Positions 50,711 to 64,000 are shown, numbered from the stretch's first letter. The stretch: 64,000 nucleotides of DNA from Eopsaltria australis (GCA_034509425.1 JAVTVJ010011652.1:2371001-2435000); one strand, 5' to 3'. Notes: generated from the sequence alone by a model not told the origin. Made by a program: numbers and translations.

Positions 50711-50766
50711 TATTGGACTTGATGATCTTTGTGGGTCCTTTCCACCTCTGACTATTCTGTGATTTT
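50711..50766 (+). mobile_element. Very short CR1 3' tail
   Basis: ATTGGACTTGATGATCTTTG, then GGGTCCTTTCCACCTCTGA, then ATTCTGTGATT. This is only the last 56 or so bases of a CR1. Confidence 0.75.
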
Positions 50767-53700
50767 CTTTTAAGATAGAGACATCAAGTGATGTGTATGA
50801 GATGTTTGCTCAGAGTATGCTGAGGAGCTCTTGAATTTCTAATTTCCTCTGTCTTATGTTAGAAGAAAATCACTCTTTTGAAATAGTGAATGATCCTCTT
50901 GTGTATATCAGATGTGTTGAAGGCATAACTCAATTTTTTTTGCCACTTACAAGGCTTATAAACAGTTAGTACATGTTAGAGATTTGCAGATGTTGGGTGT
51001 GAGAAGCAGATGTTTAGCATGATCTCCCAGCCCTTCAGCAAGGAGTTTCAAATGGTTGAGTTGGTTATCTTGAAATACTCTCCCCTCAGTAAGTTGGTTG
51101 TGGAACCAAGTGCAGAGAGGCTTTGTGGATGTGATGAAGATTAATAAAGGCATTCTCAGAACATCAGATAAGAGAGTCTGGGTTCACTATCTCTTTATCA
51201 CCCAATTTTTATGGTGATCTGTCTTGTGAAAAATTACTCTGTACTAATGTAGAAATATGGCAGAATAAATTCACTTTGTGCTTCTTCCCTTTGGCTTGCT
51301 AACCACTAATCAGCAATCCATCTGTTAACAATCATGTTGAGTAATGCAGGAATGCAGGTTTTGATTCAAAGACTGGCTTGGCTTAGTCAACATTTGTTTG
51401 ATCATCATCTGTTTCTCAGCATGTCTTAGTTTGCTGCATACTTAATTTCAAGATTAGTGCCTTTTCATTACTGAAAATAGTTTTAAAACTCCCTATTGCT
51501 TTTTCTATTTGAGCTTGAAACAACTCCTGACCATACTCAGTTAAGAAGCTGTTCTTGACTCTTCTTTGAGAGGATTATAATTTTTCTTAAGCAAATACAA
51601 ATGTAATAATTTTGTCAAGTCCTTTTGTTCCTGCTAAGTATAGATGATGCTCTAGAATGTGCTTTTGTTCACCTGCCAAGCGATCAAAGGCAAACATGTG
51701 TGGACAGACATGGCAGAAGTTCCTCCTTGCTGCTGTTTTAGAGTATGACAAACTCTTCTAAATAGGCTCTGATGCTTTTGTGTTGAGAAGAACATCAACA
51801 GAGCTGCTGCAGTTTCATTGGATTGCAGAGCTGAGTTAGCACTGAAGTGTTTTCCACCTTACAAACTGAGAAAGCACTCGGGCTCCTGGTGGGTCCAGAG
51901 CAGGAGCAGGATATCCTGGGGTTCCTGTTCACCCATGAGGCCCTACCCAGTCACATGCTTTGTCACCAAGAAACTGTGAAATTGTACACTAAAGCTATAG
52001 ACTGTCAGAATCAGTGGTGAAATCCTCAGAGTGTCCAGATAAGGATATAACCCCTACATAAACACAATCAAATTTTACATATCTCTCAATCACTATCAAA
52101 GGCTTGGAAAACTGGATCCACCAAACACATTTATTTTAATTGCAGAACCATCACAGTTCCATTGTTTTATTTTGTGTATGTTGTAGAAGCTGATCTCCTT
52201 TCTGATAGGATCAAACAGGTGCTGGTGTTAAATATTTCACTTAATACTGAGCCATTCATATGCATAAATCTTTGTAGGGCTGAGGCCTTAGGCCCTGATC
52301 TTGTATGCTGTTCTGTGGGGAATTAATTGCAGTATCAAAGCTTGAGATAGCAGAAGAGGGATAGGAGGAGGATAGGAAACAGCAGGAAAAACAGAGAGAA
52401 AATAAGCATGTTTGCACTTGTGTTCTGAAACTTTGAAACAAATGTGATTTTTTTTTTTCATGCTGTATTTTTAAAGCTCATTATTTCCTTGCCTTTTTAC
52501 ACATTTGTGTGTGTGGCACAAAGCTTTTTATTTTTGTTTGTAAATAACATAGGAGTTGTCTGTCATTGATTTACAGTTACAGTTGTTAATATTTTGGGTT
52601 ATTGCCTGGCACTCATATCTCTAAATTTTTATGTTTTATTCTTTTAGCTGCATTAGCTCTATCGTGGCTCATGTATATCTAAAAATAGGAAAGTATTTAA
52701 ACACTGGTTTTCGTACTCAAAAATAATGTATGTTTCATCCTCTATTTTTAAAATTTGCTTTCTGATACTGAAGCCTTTACATCCTATTTTCATGCAATAA
52801 GTGTGATATCTTTGCTTGCAACATTTTCTCAAATTTTTTTAAGGAACTACCCTAAATTACCATTCTAATTTATCTAGTTAAACTTGTAAATGTCTTTATA
52901 GGTTATTTTTCCTTTATAAAATTCTATTTTTTAAGGAAGCAATGCACCTGGTTTCTAGACTGGACATGTGCCATGTCTTTTGATTAGCATTTTGTGAAAA
53001 CCTCGTAGTTGCTGCAGAAGCTGCTGAGAGATGTGGAGCATGGGGTGGAGGGAATGGATATCAGTCTGTTCATTACTGGCTTGTAGTCAGCCCCACATGT
53101 GGCCACAAGATGCTATTTTGAGGACAGATAGCTCTGGTGCACTTTGTGTATTCTAGCTGGAGAACTGAGTCTGAGAGACATTGGTTGTGATGAGAATTGA
53201 ATTGGACACATAAAGAAAAGTATCAGTCTTTCTTAGGTCTTCTCTTTGTGGAGAGTGGAGATTCAGACTAGAGACAGGGGACTGGGGGGATTGGCAGTAA
53301 ATTATTTCTGGATCTAAACCAGAGCAGACTTGGGCTGTGCTCTCCCTCTTTACAAGGCTTTCTCTCCTAATCCTTCTTCCCTGTGCTGCCCTACTTGCTG
53401 AGCTCTAACTTCCATCCCACCAACACCCCAGAGAAAGGAGTGTGAGGTAAAATGGGGTATTTGGAATGTCTGGAGCTCATGCACTGGTCAGCCCAGTGTG
53501 CTCTCACATGGGTGTGAGTGCCACACCACACCACGATCAGGGCACTGATTTAGCAAAAAGAGCTGCTGTGCTGCCATGGTCCCGTTTGCATCTGCTATTT
53601 TCAGCAGCAGATGAATTGTAACGGGAAAATGATAATACTTTTATGGAAAATGTGAGAAAACGTTTCAAAATTGTGGCAGAAAGCTACCAAGTTTAAGATT

Positions 53701-56390
53701 TTTTTTTCTGCCTTGTTTTAAAAATAGCTGTTCTGGATATCTATAGACAGCACAAATAGTTTGAAGACAAATTGGCACGCTGTAGGAGTGATACAGATAA
53801 ATTTGCAGGAAGAAAGAGCTTTATAATGATTCTTCAGCTCCGATTTGAATGGCAGTAGTATGAGCTATCTACAGTCTAGGATTTTCCCTTAGGCTTTCTC
53901 ATACATGTGTAGGCAAGCAGCTCGCTAGTATCTCTTCATGGGAGTGCCTCCTTCCAGGATTTCCTGGAGTTCCTGAAGATCCCTGTCAGATACCTGTGGC
54001 TAATGACTGCAGTAATATCCTTATCAGTCCCTGGCAGCTGGGAGGTTTGATTTCTGTCTCAGTTACTGCTTGGTCACCTTACCTGATAGGTTTCTTATAG
54101 ATTTGAGATTCAAGAACTGAGTCTGCAGATAAGCAGAATGACACTGCATTTTTCACCCCTTCTTTTAAATAGGTATTTCAGTAACTCCTCGAGTCTCCAC
54201 TGTGCTGGGCTTCTACAAAAGAGGAATTCCTGGGAGACTGTATGGGCTATAGACAGGCTTTGCAAAGCAGGGGTTACAGACAGTTATCTCTGAAAGAAAC
54301 ACAAAGGGTGGGAGAAAATTACTTCTCCTCTCTTTAAAATAGAGCATGGAGAAGAAGTGATAAGGCAGATTCCATTCTTGAACTTGATTCTCTGGTGTCT
54401 CTGAGCATCTTTCAGCTCAGAATGTATTTTTTCCAGCTTGTCATCCTGTGCTCAGTGCCCAGCTGCCTCCCTCTGTCTTGTCCCAAGCAAGGGGCTGCCC
54501 AGCAGGATTAACAGTGGAGCTGCTTGGCAGCATCAGACAATGAGGGAATTTTATTTTTAAACCTTCAAGTTTTGAACTTCAAACCCTGTAAATTAATTTA
54601 AGAAATTATAGCCTCCAAGGCCATATCAGGTAATAAAGAGAAGGAGGGCAGAGAGAGAGTTGTCTGTAGAAAGCTTTGGTTGCATTTACTGCCTTGGCAA
54701 TCTCGAGCACAGTCCTTTACTTTTATTCCTGAAAGCAGAAAGGAGTGAGGACATTTTAAAAAAGGCTAGCAAAAAACTTGGAGTAGTTTCACAGCATTAC
54801 ACCTGTGCTTTATTTTTCCTCCTTAATAGTCCAATCTTCAGCCACGAAAACACAGCAGCCAGTTGAAAATCAGCATTTCAGAGCATGCTGTGTGTGTCAA
54901 GCCACCCTTAAAGATATAGAAGGACAAAGCTGTGACATTCTGAGAAGCCCCTTGCCCTTGGTGCAGTGGGCACAGCCTGTTCCCAGTGATGTGCAACAGA
55001 GCCCAGAGCTTGTGGAGCTATAAGTCACAGAGATTCTGTATCCTGGCACAAAGCTTGAAGTTGCACATTCTACAACATAGGTAGAGTTGAATGAGCATGG
55101 CTTCAGGTTTATTTGTGATAAATGATAAAAAATGATAAAAAGTCACTTTTGAAAGAGCAGTAGCCCATATCCTCTTCTTCAAATTTAGAGGAAGCTCTTT
55201 TTGTATTGCAGTTTGGAGTTGAACTGAACTAAAAATAGTTTGTTGTGACTCCACCTTGCAGCATTCCCATAACAAGGTATTTCCCAGAAGCTTTTCTGAC
55301 TACCAGTAAGAAGCTGAGGTACTTTCTGGCTTGCAGCAGATACGTGGAGTCTTGCCAACAAGAATCTGCAGCTAAGAACCCTTAGCTTGAGTCTTTGATT
55401 TCCTAACAGTTCTATGTTCAGGGAGAGAATCATCAATAAAGAAAGCTGCAGTATTTATTTTCATTGTTTTCTTTATTTCTCTATTCAACTGCATACTCTT
55501 CAGGTACTTGCTGTAATTTCCATTTCAGAAAGGTTTGTTACTAATACTGAGGTCTAATTTCTAGCTGATGCAGCAAAACATAATTATTTTTAAACCCTCA
55601 TACAATGTTCTGCTTTACAGAAAACACCCCAACAGAACAGTTTTCACCTTTGCACAGCGAATTAAGTCTTTAATTGCTCAGAAAATGCCTTTAGTTTCTC
55701 ATAGGAACATTGGGTTGTGGTCTTTTCTATCTCCTTTTGTTTTTAATTATTTCTCTGCAGGTCTGGGATTATTTTGAGATGTTAGATAAAATGCAATAAC
55801 AACTACTCTCAAGCTATTAGAGTTGCTTTGAATTTACATCCATATAGTGCAGTTGCAAAACGTAATGAAACCAACTTTATGAATCAATTGCATTATTCAC
55901 AAGAAAACATAAGGAATGACAAAAATAATGCTGATATATCTGCAGAGTGATGTTAGCACAAAGCAACACTCCAGTGACAAAGACTGTTTTCCTCACAGAT
56001 AAAGGTGCTATTGATTTTTTTCTTTTCTTCTTATTTCTCTCTGTCTTAAATTATGTAATCCAGACTTCCCAGTTGTCCCAGTCAGTGTATGTGTTACTCT
56101 GGGTAAATTGGATATTTAATGGGACATTGATTTGTCTTACTTGAAACCTAAATGAGCTTAAGAAAGCATTAATTATTCATTGATTATTCATTTAAGCTGG
56201 TCATGAAAGCAGGAATGGAAGTCTCAACCTGGCTTGTCTTGAAAAGTTCTTCTTTGTGTATCTCTGACCAGAGATTTTGTTCATTAATTTAAAAAAAGTC
56301 TTCAGGTGTTTTGTGACTCTTTCCATCCCAGTCCCTGGGACCTTGTCATGGTATTTATTCTCACAGTAGGCTGAGGTTAACAATGTTGCT

Positions 56391-56620
56391 GCCCCCAGTT
56401 TACAATCACAGACACTGAAGACACAGAGAAACTAAAATGTTCAGATAACTTAATTTTAAGCTGGTAGGTCCCAGGCTCAGTGACTTAGCTGAGCTTAACT
56501 GTATGGCTTTATTCCTTTAGGCTCAGGGAATGTCATCCAAAGAGCCCAGGTATCTATTGTGGAGCAGAGGTTGGAATCAGGGTTACCCAGATTCTAAATT
56601 AATGTCCTCACACTGATTAT
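56391..56620 (-). mobile_element. MIR-like SINE remnant, antisense
   Basis: CCCCCAGTTTACAATCACAG, ACACTGAAGACACAGAGAAA and, further right, GAGCAGAGGTTGGAATCAGG and CCCAGATTCT follow the reverse-complement order of MIR. About 100 bases in the middle do not match and may be an insertion or decay. Confidence 0.55.
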
Positions 56621-57543
56621 ACTGTCTGGAGTCTGTTGTAATTGTCTTAGACATGATCTGGAGTTTCCTCATTGCATCATGTGCAGTCTGTGATGCCTGA
56701 GAAGATATCCTGTAGTTGATGTGGGGAGGGTTGGTGCAGGCAGAGCCTGAAAGATGGACTCTCACGAGGTGTGAAACCCCTGCAAGGAGACGAACCCAGC
56801 TCCTGGCTCACCTTTTCAGACCCAAAGCAGCTTAAAATTGACATTGAGCTGGCTGGACTTCAGTCAGAGACATTTCAATAAGCTGCTTGTAAAGGTGTTT
56901 CTCCTTCTTTTTCTTTAATTCCCTGTTCTGTTCTCACTGGTGACTATGAAAGGTCACCTCTGCCACTGAAAAGCCTTGTGTGTATTGAGTGTATCCAAAG
57001 GAAAAATCTTACAAGCAATTCCTTACAGGAGGGAGAAAGTCAATTACTCAATTTTGACCTACAATGCCAAATGGAGGCCAGTAAGACAAACACCATAATT
57101 AACTTCACTTAGGAGATCAGCCTGGAAATAGCAACCAACAGTATTTGTATTCATTTAAATGGCTTTAAAGGCATACCTGGAAAGAAGCTGCATCATTGGA
57201 CCAGCCTTGAAAACAGTTATTTACAGTCCTGTAGAGAGCAGAGGCTTGTGTTTCAGATCAATACCAGAAGATCTGAAACCTGGTGTGCAGAATGTCAGGG
57301 TGTCCTACATGTGTGAGGTGGAATAAGCAGAATGTTACAGGTACAGATTTCACTTTGCACCATATAAATCCTAGGGAGCATCTTCCCAAATTCTTTATCC
57401 GTTTCCTCTTGTGAGCAACTTTAAAAGCCCACACTGTTAACTTCAGCTTGCATCAGGCCCATCTCAGGCTGTCTGGATCTGAGAGGGAATTTTGCTCATA
57501 ATAATTTAATTTTGGAGCACTTGTCTCTATGTTTGTCTCTTAC

Positions 57544-57588
57544 TCTTTCTTCCTTTCTTCCTTTCCTTCTTTCTTTCCCTTTTTCTTA
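57544..57588 (+). repeat. (TTCC/TTTC)n pyrimidine microsatellite
   Basis: Imperfect tetranucleotide array of CTTT, TTCC and CTTC units, purely pyrimidine for about 45 bases. Confidence 0.85.
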
Positions 57589-59456
57589 TGTATGTCCTTG
57601 GTTGCCAGTTAATAGTTTTGTTTGTAAGAATAACTTCCACTCCAGAAACAGTATTGCATTGCAGACTATTAGATGAGGTTCACTCAAGGTAAGGCATTCA
57701 GTGAGCTTTTACTTCACTGGAGCTGCTAATTGAAATACTGGTTGGCATTACCAGCTGAATTCTGCTCTCCAGGATGGGCTGAATAACTGCTCAGGGGGAA
57801 TAGTTTAAGTGAGGCTACAAGACAAGGAGGTATTAAAAACTTCGAGCTTGAGTAGAAGAATCCAGCCATTTTCTTTGAAGTTTGAGGTGGGAGATGTGAG
57901 TGGTGATAGGAGAAAGAGAATAACAGTTACCATATTAGTTTGGCTGGATGTATATAACAGAAATTGCTTAGAATTTTTGTTATTCTCTGTTCTTGATGCT
58001 GTTACTCTCCTAACCACATATTCATCTTTTTTGTTATTAATCTTGTATTTATGTAACGTAAAATGATACCAGCATTTCTTCAGTAAGGTATTTATAAAGG
58101 AGAGTAGTATAAAAGGACTTCATAGAGCGATGGGGCTTTTTTCCCTCCCCATTGAAGAAGGGGAGGAATCTGGTGCAGTAAATATGAGCAAGGTATCTGT
58201 TATTTTGCTGCATAAGCAGCAACCTGAAAAACAGCATAGTCCGGGCTGGGGTGGTGCCAGGAAGTGATCAGGAAAGGAAAAGATCTCAAGAAAACTCTGA
58301 GATAAAATAGAGAAGATGTTTCCCATCTGTGACAGTGAGAGTGATGTATCAGCACTCAGTCCTATGCAGGCCAGGAAAAGTAGGACAGGAATGGAATAAC
58401 GACAGAAGCGTGGGTAGAAGTATGTTTTCTCTGAAATGTTCTGATGAGCACCACTAGTTTGAGAACAATATTGCAAGGAGGAAAGCTTTCTACTGCTAGA
58501 ATGGGATGTGGGAGGGAGAACTGAAGGAACATAGGTTTGTTTGGGAACATTCTGGGTAGTGCTTTCCACTTCAAACAGTGCAGTTGAGATGAAATCTTGC
58601 TCCAGCTTACACCCATGCGCTTCTGTTAGGGCCCCAAGCTGCCACATCTGAAGAGAAAGTTAAATATGTTTTACAGAAGCCAAATGTGGAGCAATTAAAC
58701 TTTTATTACAACAATGAAATCCACAAACTTTTCCTGTTCCTATCCAAGCTCTGCTAAGGGTGGTTGAGTAGCTGATTACCACTGCCTGGAATTGTGTCTC
58801 CCTGACAATATTGCAAAGTACGTGGGGAGTTTCTGCCTACTCATAGTATCTCTAATTTGCATTCAGAGAGTAATTTCTGATAGAATTGATGGGAGTAGAG
58901 ACAGAATATTGGCTTCTTTTCTCTTCAGGAGTGCTTTCCCTGTGTTAGGTATCTGCTGTAGAAAAAATGAGACATTTGTAGTTTATTTTTAGTGCAGTCA
59001 TCTGCATACAGACTATCTGGTTCATCTGGTTTCCCAGAACTTGATTTGGAATTGCTTTCCTTCAATCCTTTTCACTTGGATTATATTCTTTCTTGGATTA
59101 AATTAGTTTTTGTTTCCTTGTGTGTTCATGCAATGATTTTCACACACTCATGTTCTTGGAAAGAAAATGGCAGGCATTCTGAAACATTTTGTGGCACTGA
59201 CTCTGTGGAGGGAGTTTTCCTCATCTTTCTGTAGCAACCTCAATGAAAATAAGTAGTAGTTGATGTGAATGCCTAAAACTAATGGTTTATGAAAAGACTA
59301 TATTTAAATAAAATGGTGGTGACTTTTTAGATGAGCATAAAACATGACCAGATACATTTGTACAATGATGAAAAATGTCTGAGAACACAGAGTTTTGTAT
59401 TGGAGGAAATATTCTTCTTGTTTGGGTTGAAATATTTTTTGTTTGCTTGCTTGCAG

Positions 59457-59591
59457 TGGCCCATCCTCAGGAGCCCCACCACCCCTCTGAAAAGCCTGTC
59501 ATCCATTGCCACAAATGTGGGGAGCCTTGTAAAGGTGAAGTGCTCCGTGTTCAAGCCAGACACTTCCACATCAAATGCTTCACCTGCAAAG
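59457..59591 (+). CDS. ABLIM1: ABLIM1 internal exon, first half of LIM domain 1
   Basis: This exon encodes 45 residues opening one of the four N-terminal LIM zinc fingers of actin-binding LIM protein 1, a scaffold that links F-actin (through a C-terminal villin headpiece) to signalling partners. It starts after a T-rich tract ending in TTGCAG and ends at AAAG|GTAAAA. It is phase 1 at both ends, so its length is a multiple of three. The peptide begins VAHPQEPHHPSEKP. It then shows the zinc ligands of finger 1: Cys-x2-Cys in CHKC, His-x2-Cys in HIKC, and the next Cys in CFTC. From memory of the human protein, only about three residues differ, whereas ABLIM2 and ABLIM3 have different sequence before the finger, so ABLIM1 is the choice. 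The exon carrying the rest of the LIM domain is not in the remaining 4.4 kb. Confidence 0.95.
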
Positions 59592-62500
59592 GTAAAACCT
59601 TGATATTCATCTGTTAGAAATGGCTCAATTTACCTTGAACCACTGATGGGAGGTTGTGCTTCCTGCCATCAACCCATTACAAATAATCTCTTTGCTCAGT
59701 TCTTAAAGGATTTGAAGATGCGAAGGGTAAAGATACTTAGGAAAATCCTATCTTTTTGTTGTTTTTGTTCTAAATGCTTTTTCAAGGATCTGGATTTTTT
59801 TCAAACTCTTGATAGCAACAACTGCCTTTCATTAGGCATAGTTATGAAAATAAAGGTCCTTTGTACTCAATTGACTGCTGAAAGTACCTGCTTCAAAAAA
59901 CCCACCAAAAAGGTTCTGCCAAGGTGTTCTGAGGCTTTGTGCCATGGAGCTGCCTTGGGAATAGGAATAGTGCTGCCCATGCCAAAGAGAGAGGACCTGA
60001 GGGGCTCTTGGCAACTCCAGCTCATGCCACTGAGCCCTCTGTGCCCACAACAAAGACTGACTGTGTTATTTTACAAAACAGAGGTTTAATGAAGCGTTAA
60101 ATAATTGTAAAACTATGCTTTGTGAATTCCTTGCCTTTGAAGATGGGTGTTGTGGAGCAGGAGGCAACCCTGGCTCCTTCAGAGAGTTTCTGTTTAAAGA
60201 ACAACAATGCAGAGTTGGCTGAATTGGGCAACCACAGAACATAGGATGAAAGGTGAGAATAAGGAGAAATAACCAGGTTCACTGTCTGCCACAGTCAGTT
60301 CCAGCTTAGCACAGGACAGATGCAGCACAGAAAGGGATTCAGGCTCCAGGTGAATGTGGCAGAGCTGGTAGCAAACACGGAGAAAGATGCTGGAATAAAT
60401 CAGAGTAACCGGGCAACTAAAACACAGCAGAATCAATACCACGTCATTTTTCACTTCTATTCAACATAAGTTATCTCTTCTGAAAGTCCATAACTAGCAT
60501 GTATACTGCAGATCCAGACTTTCAAAAGTGCCTCCAGCCCAGTTCCTGAGTTTCAGTTATATTTTTCATGTTCCAAATGTGGGTGGAATAGTTGTGTGGT
60601 TGCTCTGTTCTTCCGCTTCCTGAATATATGGAATATGGCAGAAAATAGAAATAGTCATTTTCCTATGTTACTAAAGGGTTTTTTTTAGAAGGTTACTTGA
60701 GTTATTTGTATGCTGAAAAATAAATGTCTAGAATTTGAGTAATTCTGTTTGTTACCTGTGGTTTTTAGTTAAATACAGCTAGATAACTAGAAAAAATGCT
60801 TACCTTTCTCCTAGATATTAACATATTTCATCTGTGCCAAACTGGTGTGGCACCAGTCCATCCTAGAGGGCAGCGAGGAGCACTGTCTGCCCTGTTCCTG
60901 GAATGCTTGGGGAAATGCATATCTCTTTCTCTATTGCAGCTGCTATATTTCAAGCATTACTTGATGCCATATAATCCCTGAGCACTTCAAAACCAGCAAC
61001 TATTTGTTTATTTTCTTGTTCCTGTCCATAGTGAGTTGTGGTCTCAATTTACAGAAGATACTGGATTAAGATATTTTCAGCATCAGGCCACCTGAGACCA
61101 TTTGAGTCACGAAGGAGAATGGTAATTCAGGCCAGGCAGCAAAGAGTGTCCTTAGGACCTCCTGATAAAGAAGAGGACAGATGGAACAGGGCTTTGGAAT
61201 TGTTGTCCTGATGAATGCACCACATTAATCTTGCTTTTTTTAGGAGGGGTGAGGTCTAGTTTCTTCTTTCACTTGTGTTTTAGTTACTTACTCATAAGCT
61301 GCTTTTGTGCTTTGACTATTCTGTTGCAAGACTGGATTTACTAGTATATATTTTTTGTTTTTGTTCTTTCCTTCCCTAGAGTAATGTCTTAACTTACTGT
61401 GGCTTCTGTTTATGGAGATATTTCCAACCTGATGACAGTTTAAGATACTGTAATATTATTGACCTAATGAGTGCTTGCATGAAGAAGGGAGAGCTATAGA
61501 AATAACTCTTGCTGGGGGAAATGAAACTATGATTAGTATCATTAGCTTTTTAAGGAAACTGAAGAAAGTAAATCCAGTTTGAACTGAGAGGGCCAGAACT
61601 GCATATTAAAGAATTTTCTCATGCTGTTCATTCAGTCTATGCTTGATTAGTTTGGTTTGCCAGCAAGTGAGTGTTGTCTACTTCATTTATCTTTCACAGA
61701 GAGAAAGGAAAGGGGCATGTATGGGAGGTTGCTCCAAGTCATGTTTTGAATCTTTTACCTGAGCTGCAGATCTTGTTTATTGTTAGCCTCTGTTCTTTAA
61801 GTGAGTGAAGTTTTTGTTTAAGCCACATAGTTATTTACTCACATTGCATGTTGTCTGACCATATGGTTTATACAAGTGGGACACAGCTGTTCAAGTAAGT
61901 GGTGTTTTTCCCTCTTGTTCTGATGGGTTTTTAATTTGACATGACTGCAATTCTACAGGAGGTAGTTAGACCCTCTTCAGTTTATAAAGCATGTTGTTAG
62001 GCAGCAAAACAAGCAGATACTGGGACCACAATGGATCAGCTGCATCTACAGGTGGCTTGGTTATCTTTTTCTTTTTTGTGTACTAAACTTTGCTCTTGAG
62101 ACATCAACCCACATCTACAGCGTGAAAGACTTGAACAAGCTCACGCTTGTCTGTTTTCATACCTGCTGAAAGTGTTCAAATTTTTGCCCATAGACTTAGA
62201 AGATGTGGAAAAAATCCATTTCCTCATGAGGCTGTCACACAAGTTCTAGTCACAGAGTTTCTGTGTGATCCTGTTCTTTGCTCTGTATGAGATTCCTTTT
62301 TTTTATTGCCATCCACACTCTCAACTTCGCATTTACATCATACTGTTTAGTGTATTTGATATGTTTGTAGTCCTTCCCTAGGTTGTGTCAGAGGCTCTTA
62401 GGCACTCCATGACTGCTTGGCATGCGTGTCAGTGGTGGCTGTGGCACTGCAGGAGCACGGTGCCTCACGTGTCCATGTGCATCAGCCAGTTCAGGACATG

Positions 62501-63875
62501 CTCATGCGTCACGTAATGTGATCAGACAATCGTCCTCCCCAGGAGTTCGGTGCTCTGTCCATCTCTGGAATCTTTCTAAGAACAGAGGAACTGCTTCCTG
62601 CCAAAGATGACAAGTAAAACCTCCCCTGACTGACGTGTTCCCGTGGCCCCATGATAAGATGCAGCTTGCTGGGACTCTGCCTTGGAGAGCCGTGTGTCTC
62701 CAGCTGGTGTGTCCTATCTGCCTGGCAGGGCTGGCCTGATCTATTTGTGGCTCCTGATAAGAGCTGATAGGAAAACAAAAAGCTGAAAATGGTGTGGCTA
62801 CCCCCAGGAAGGTGAGCTCTGCCATCCTCCCGATGGGCAAAGAATTTCAGGCAGGCAGCAGCTGACCCTGAGCTGGAGTTTACAGGGGAGTGATGGACAG
62901 GGGAGGGATAAGAGACATTTAGGAGTGCAGCTTCAGGAACTCCATTCAGAGCAGTTGTCTTTGGCTGTTTTGTAACAAAGTCCCTTACTTTGCTAGGGAA
63001 TTACACTAGTTTGTGTTACAAATGCAAATTTAATAGATTCTGCGTGACCTCCATGTGTAATAAATAAGCTTTAGGTTCTGTTTTAGCAGGAGTACACTAC
63101 TCTTACCATACCAGCTTGTTAATCTTTAGCAGGCAATGGAAGCAGCAGGCTGAGAGGAGGGAAGGTTAGATGAGGAGGTTGAGCTGGAGACATCATTGGG
63201 TTTGTCTCAAATTAACATTAACAACAATTAATTAGTGGCTTATGAAGAAGTAAAAGTTTTTCTTGCAAGCATCTATGTACACGAATAACTTTTCTGGAAA
63301 AACTAAGACTACTCACTTGAATGCTGTTCCATATGTAAATGTGTGTGGGATCAGGCCCTAAATTACTATGTGCATGAGCAGAGATTTTAATACCTCAATT
63401 TAAATTGTGATCTGATACAAATGATAATTTTCTACCATTGTCAGTTGATTACAGTTCATTTTATCCTATTGCATGTACTAGCAGAGGAAACTTTGAGGCT
63501 AGCAAAATTGCTGTAATAAGGGTTTATTATTAAGCCTGTGATTCATCTTTTGGGTTAGGGGGAGAAGCTGGTTTCGATAAGTATTGCTTAACAGAAAAAG
63601 CTTTAAGCTTTCACAGTAACAATGTAAAAGTTTACACAGCTTGATTTTGGTACATGTAGAGATTGTTTGAATTATCTTAGCAAGGTAGTGTAGTATTTGT
63701 GGTAGGAGTGTTTCAAATAGTAGAGAGTGTCCCTGTTCATGATGTCGATTATGAATTGGAAAACTTAGTTATGTTTTTTATGGTAAGGTAGACTAAACAA
63801 AAATTTAATCTCAGAAATAAGCAATCCTGCCATAAGAATGGATGGGTGTCCTTAAGATTTTTAGTCCTCACTATC
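59592..63875 (+). other. ABLIM1: ABLIM1 intron after the LIM exon (partial)
   Basis: Starts GTAAAACC. I looked for the second half of LIM domain 1 (expected to open with a VCGC-like motif after an acceptor) and did not find it, so the intron extends past the window. A CpG-containing stretch with E-box and CRE-like motifs lies at about 62465-62520. Confidence 0.75.
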
Positions 63876-64000
63876 ACACAATCATGGAACGGTTTGGGGT
63901 GGAAAGAACCTTAAAATCATGTAGTTCCAGCCCCTCTGCCATGGGCCAGGTTGCTGAATCACTAGACCAGATTGCTCAAAGCCCTGTCCAGCCTGGCCTT
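63876..64000 (-). mobile_element. CR1 LINE 3'-end fragment, continues beyond the window
   Basis: ACACAATCATGGAACGGTTT, CTCTGCCATGGGCCAGG and CACTAGACCAGATTGCTCAA are antisense CR1 3' UTR. The element runs off the right edge, so its 5' truncation point is not visible. Confidence 0.85.

Larger units (their letters stand above)
29936..59456 (+). other. ABLIM1: ABLIM1 first intron / alternative-promoter region
   Basis: About 29.5 kb between the two supported exons. It starts GTAAGTGAGG and ends TTGCTTGCAG. It holds a CR1 at 33 kb, the candidate starts at 35.5 and 42.9 kb, the regulatory-looking block at 40.2-40.7 kb, CR1 tails at 48.1 and 50.7 kb, and MIR-like pieces at 46.9 and 56.5 kb. The longest open frame is about 213 codons from an ATG at 38384. 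It is Cys-rich but matches nothing known to me. Confidence 0.7.

Noticed and set aside
58120..58647. 175-codon minus-strand open frame
   Set aside because: No recognisable family; a Ser/Leu-rich peptide as expected from random AT-rich sequence. No exon signals found.
62422..62840. Open frames on both strands near a GC-richer stretch as a possible next LIM exon
   Set aside because: No zinc-ligand pattern or ABLIM1-like residues are encoded, and no phase-1 acceptor precedes a VCGC-like start.

Overview
The window looks like avian nuclear DNA. It is AT-rich and gene-poor, and its interspersed repeats are mostly 5'-truncated CR1 LINE pieces with the typical bird 3' end (imperfect repeats of ATTCTRTGA) on both strands. 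There are also a few decayed MIR-like SINE remnants. I see no bacterial-type genes, operons, CRISPR arrays, or tRNA or rRNA genes. Most open frames are short and show no coding signal.

One protein-coding gene is recognisable, on the + strand: the 5' part of ABLIM1 (actin-binding LIM protein 1). The firmest piece is a 135-bp exon at 59457-59591. It has consensus splice sites, is phase 1 at both ends, and encodes the start of LIM domain 1. About 29.5 kb upstream, 29698-29935 is an ATG-initiated exon of 79 codons plus one base. Its GTAAGT donor is also phase 1, so it joins the LIM exon in frame, and its first residues resemble the N-terminus of the long mammalian isoform. Two further places could be alternative first exons with the same phase-1 donor: a very short one at 42901-42916 (Met-Val-Lys-Glu-Lys, strong Kozak) and a weaker one at 35459-35597 behind a TATAAATA box. 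ABLIM1 is known to use alternative promoters, so a series of first exons feeding one LIM exon is plausible. Only the first and last exons are well supported here. No further coding exon is seen after 59591, so the gene continues to the right.

Layout: 1-29.6 kb is non-coding (upstream intergenic DNA or an earlier intron), with CR1 pieces near 6-7.1, 9.0-9.3, 17.6 and 24.3-25.0 kb. The 24.3-25.0 kb CR1 is split by a 526-bp element with 60-bp inverted termini and a 4-bp target duplication. From 29.7 to 59.5 kb is the first-exon and promoter region of ABLIM1, including a CR1 at 33 kb, a regulatory-looking block at 40.2-40.7 kb and a CpG-enriched patch at 42.43-42.49 kb. From 59.6 to 64 kb is intron, ending in another CR1 that runs off the edge.

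The main points for a second look are the nested inverted-repeat element, the phase-matched candidate first exons, and a minus-strand poly(A) tract with a correctly spaced AATAAA at 25.7 kb.
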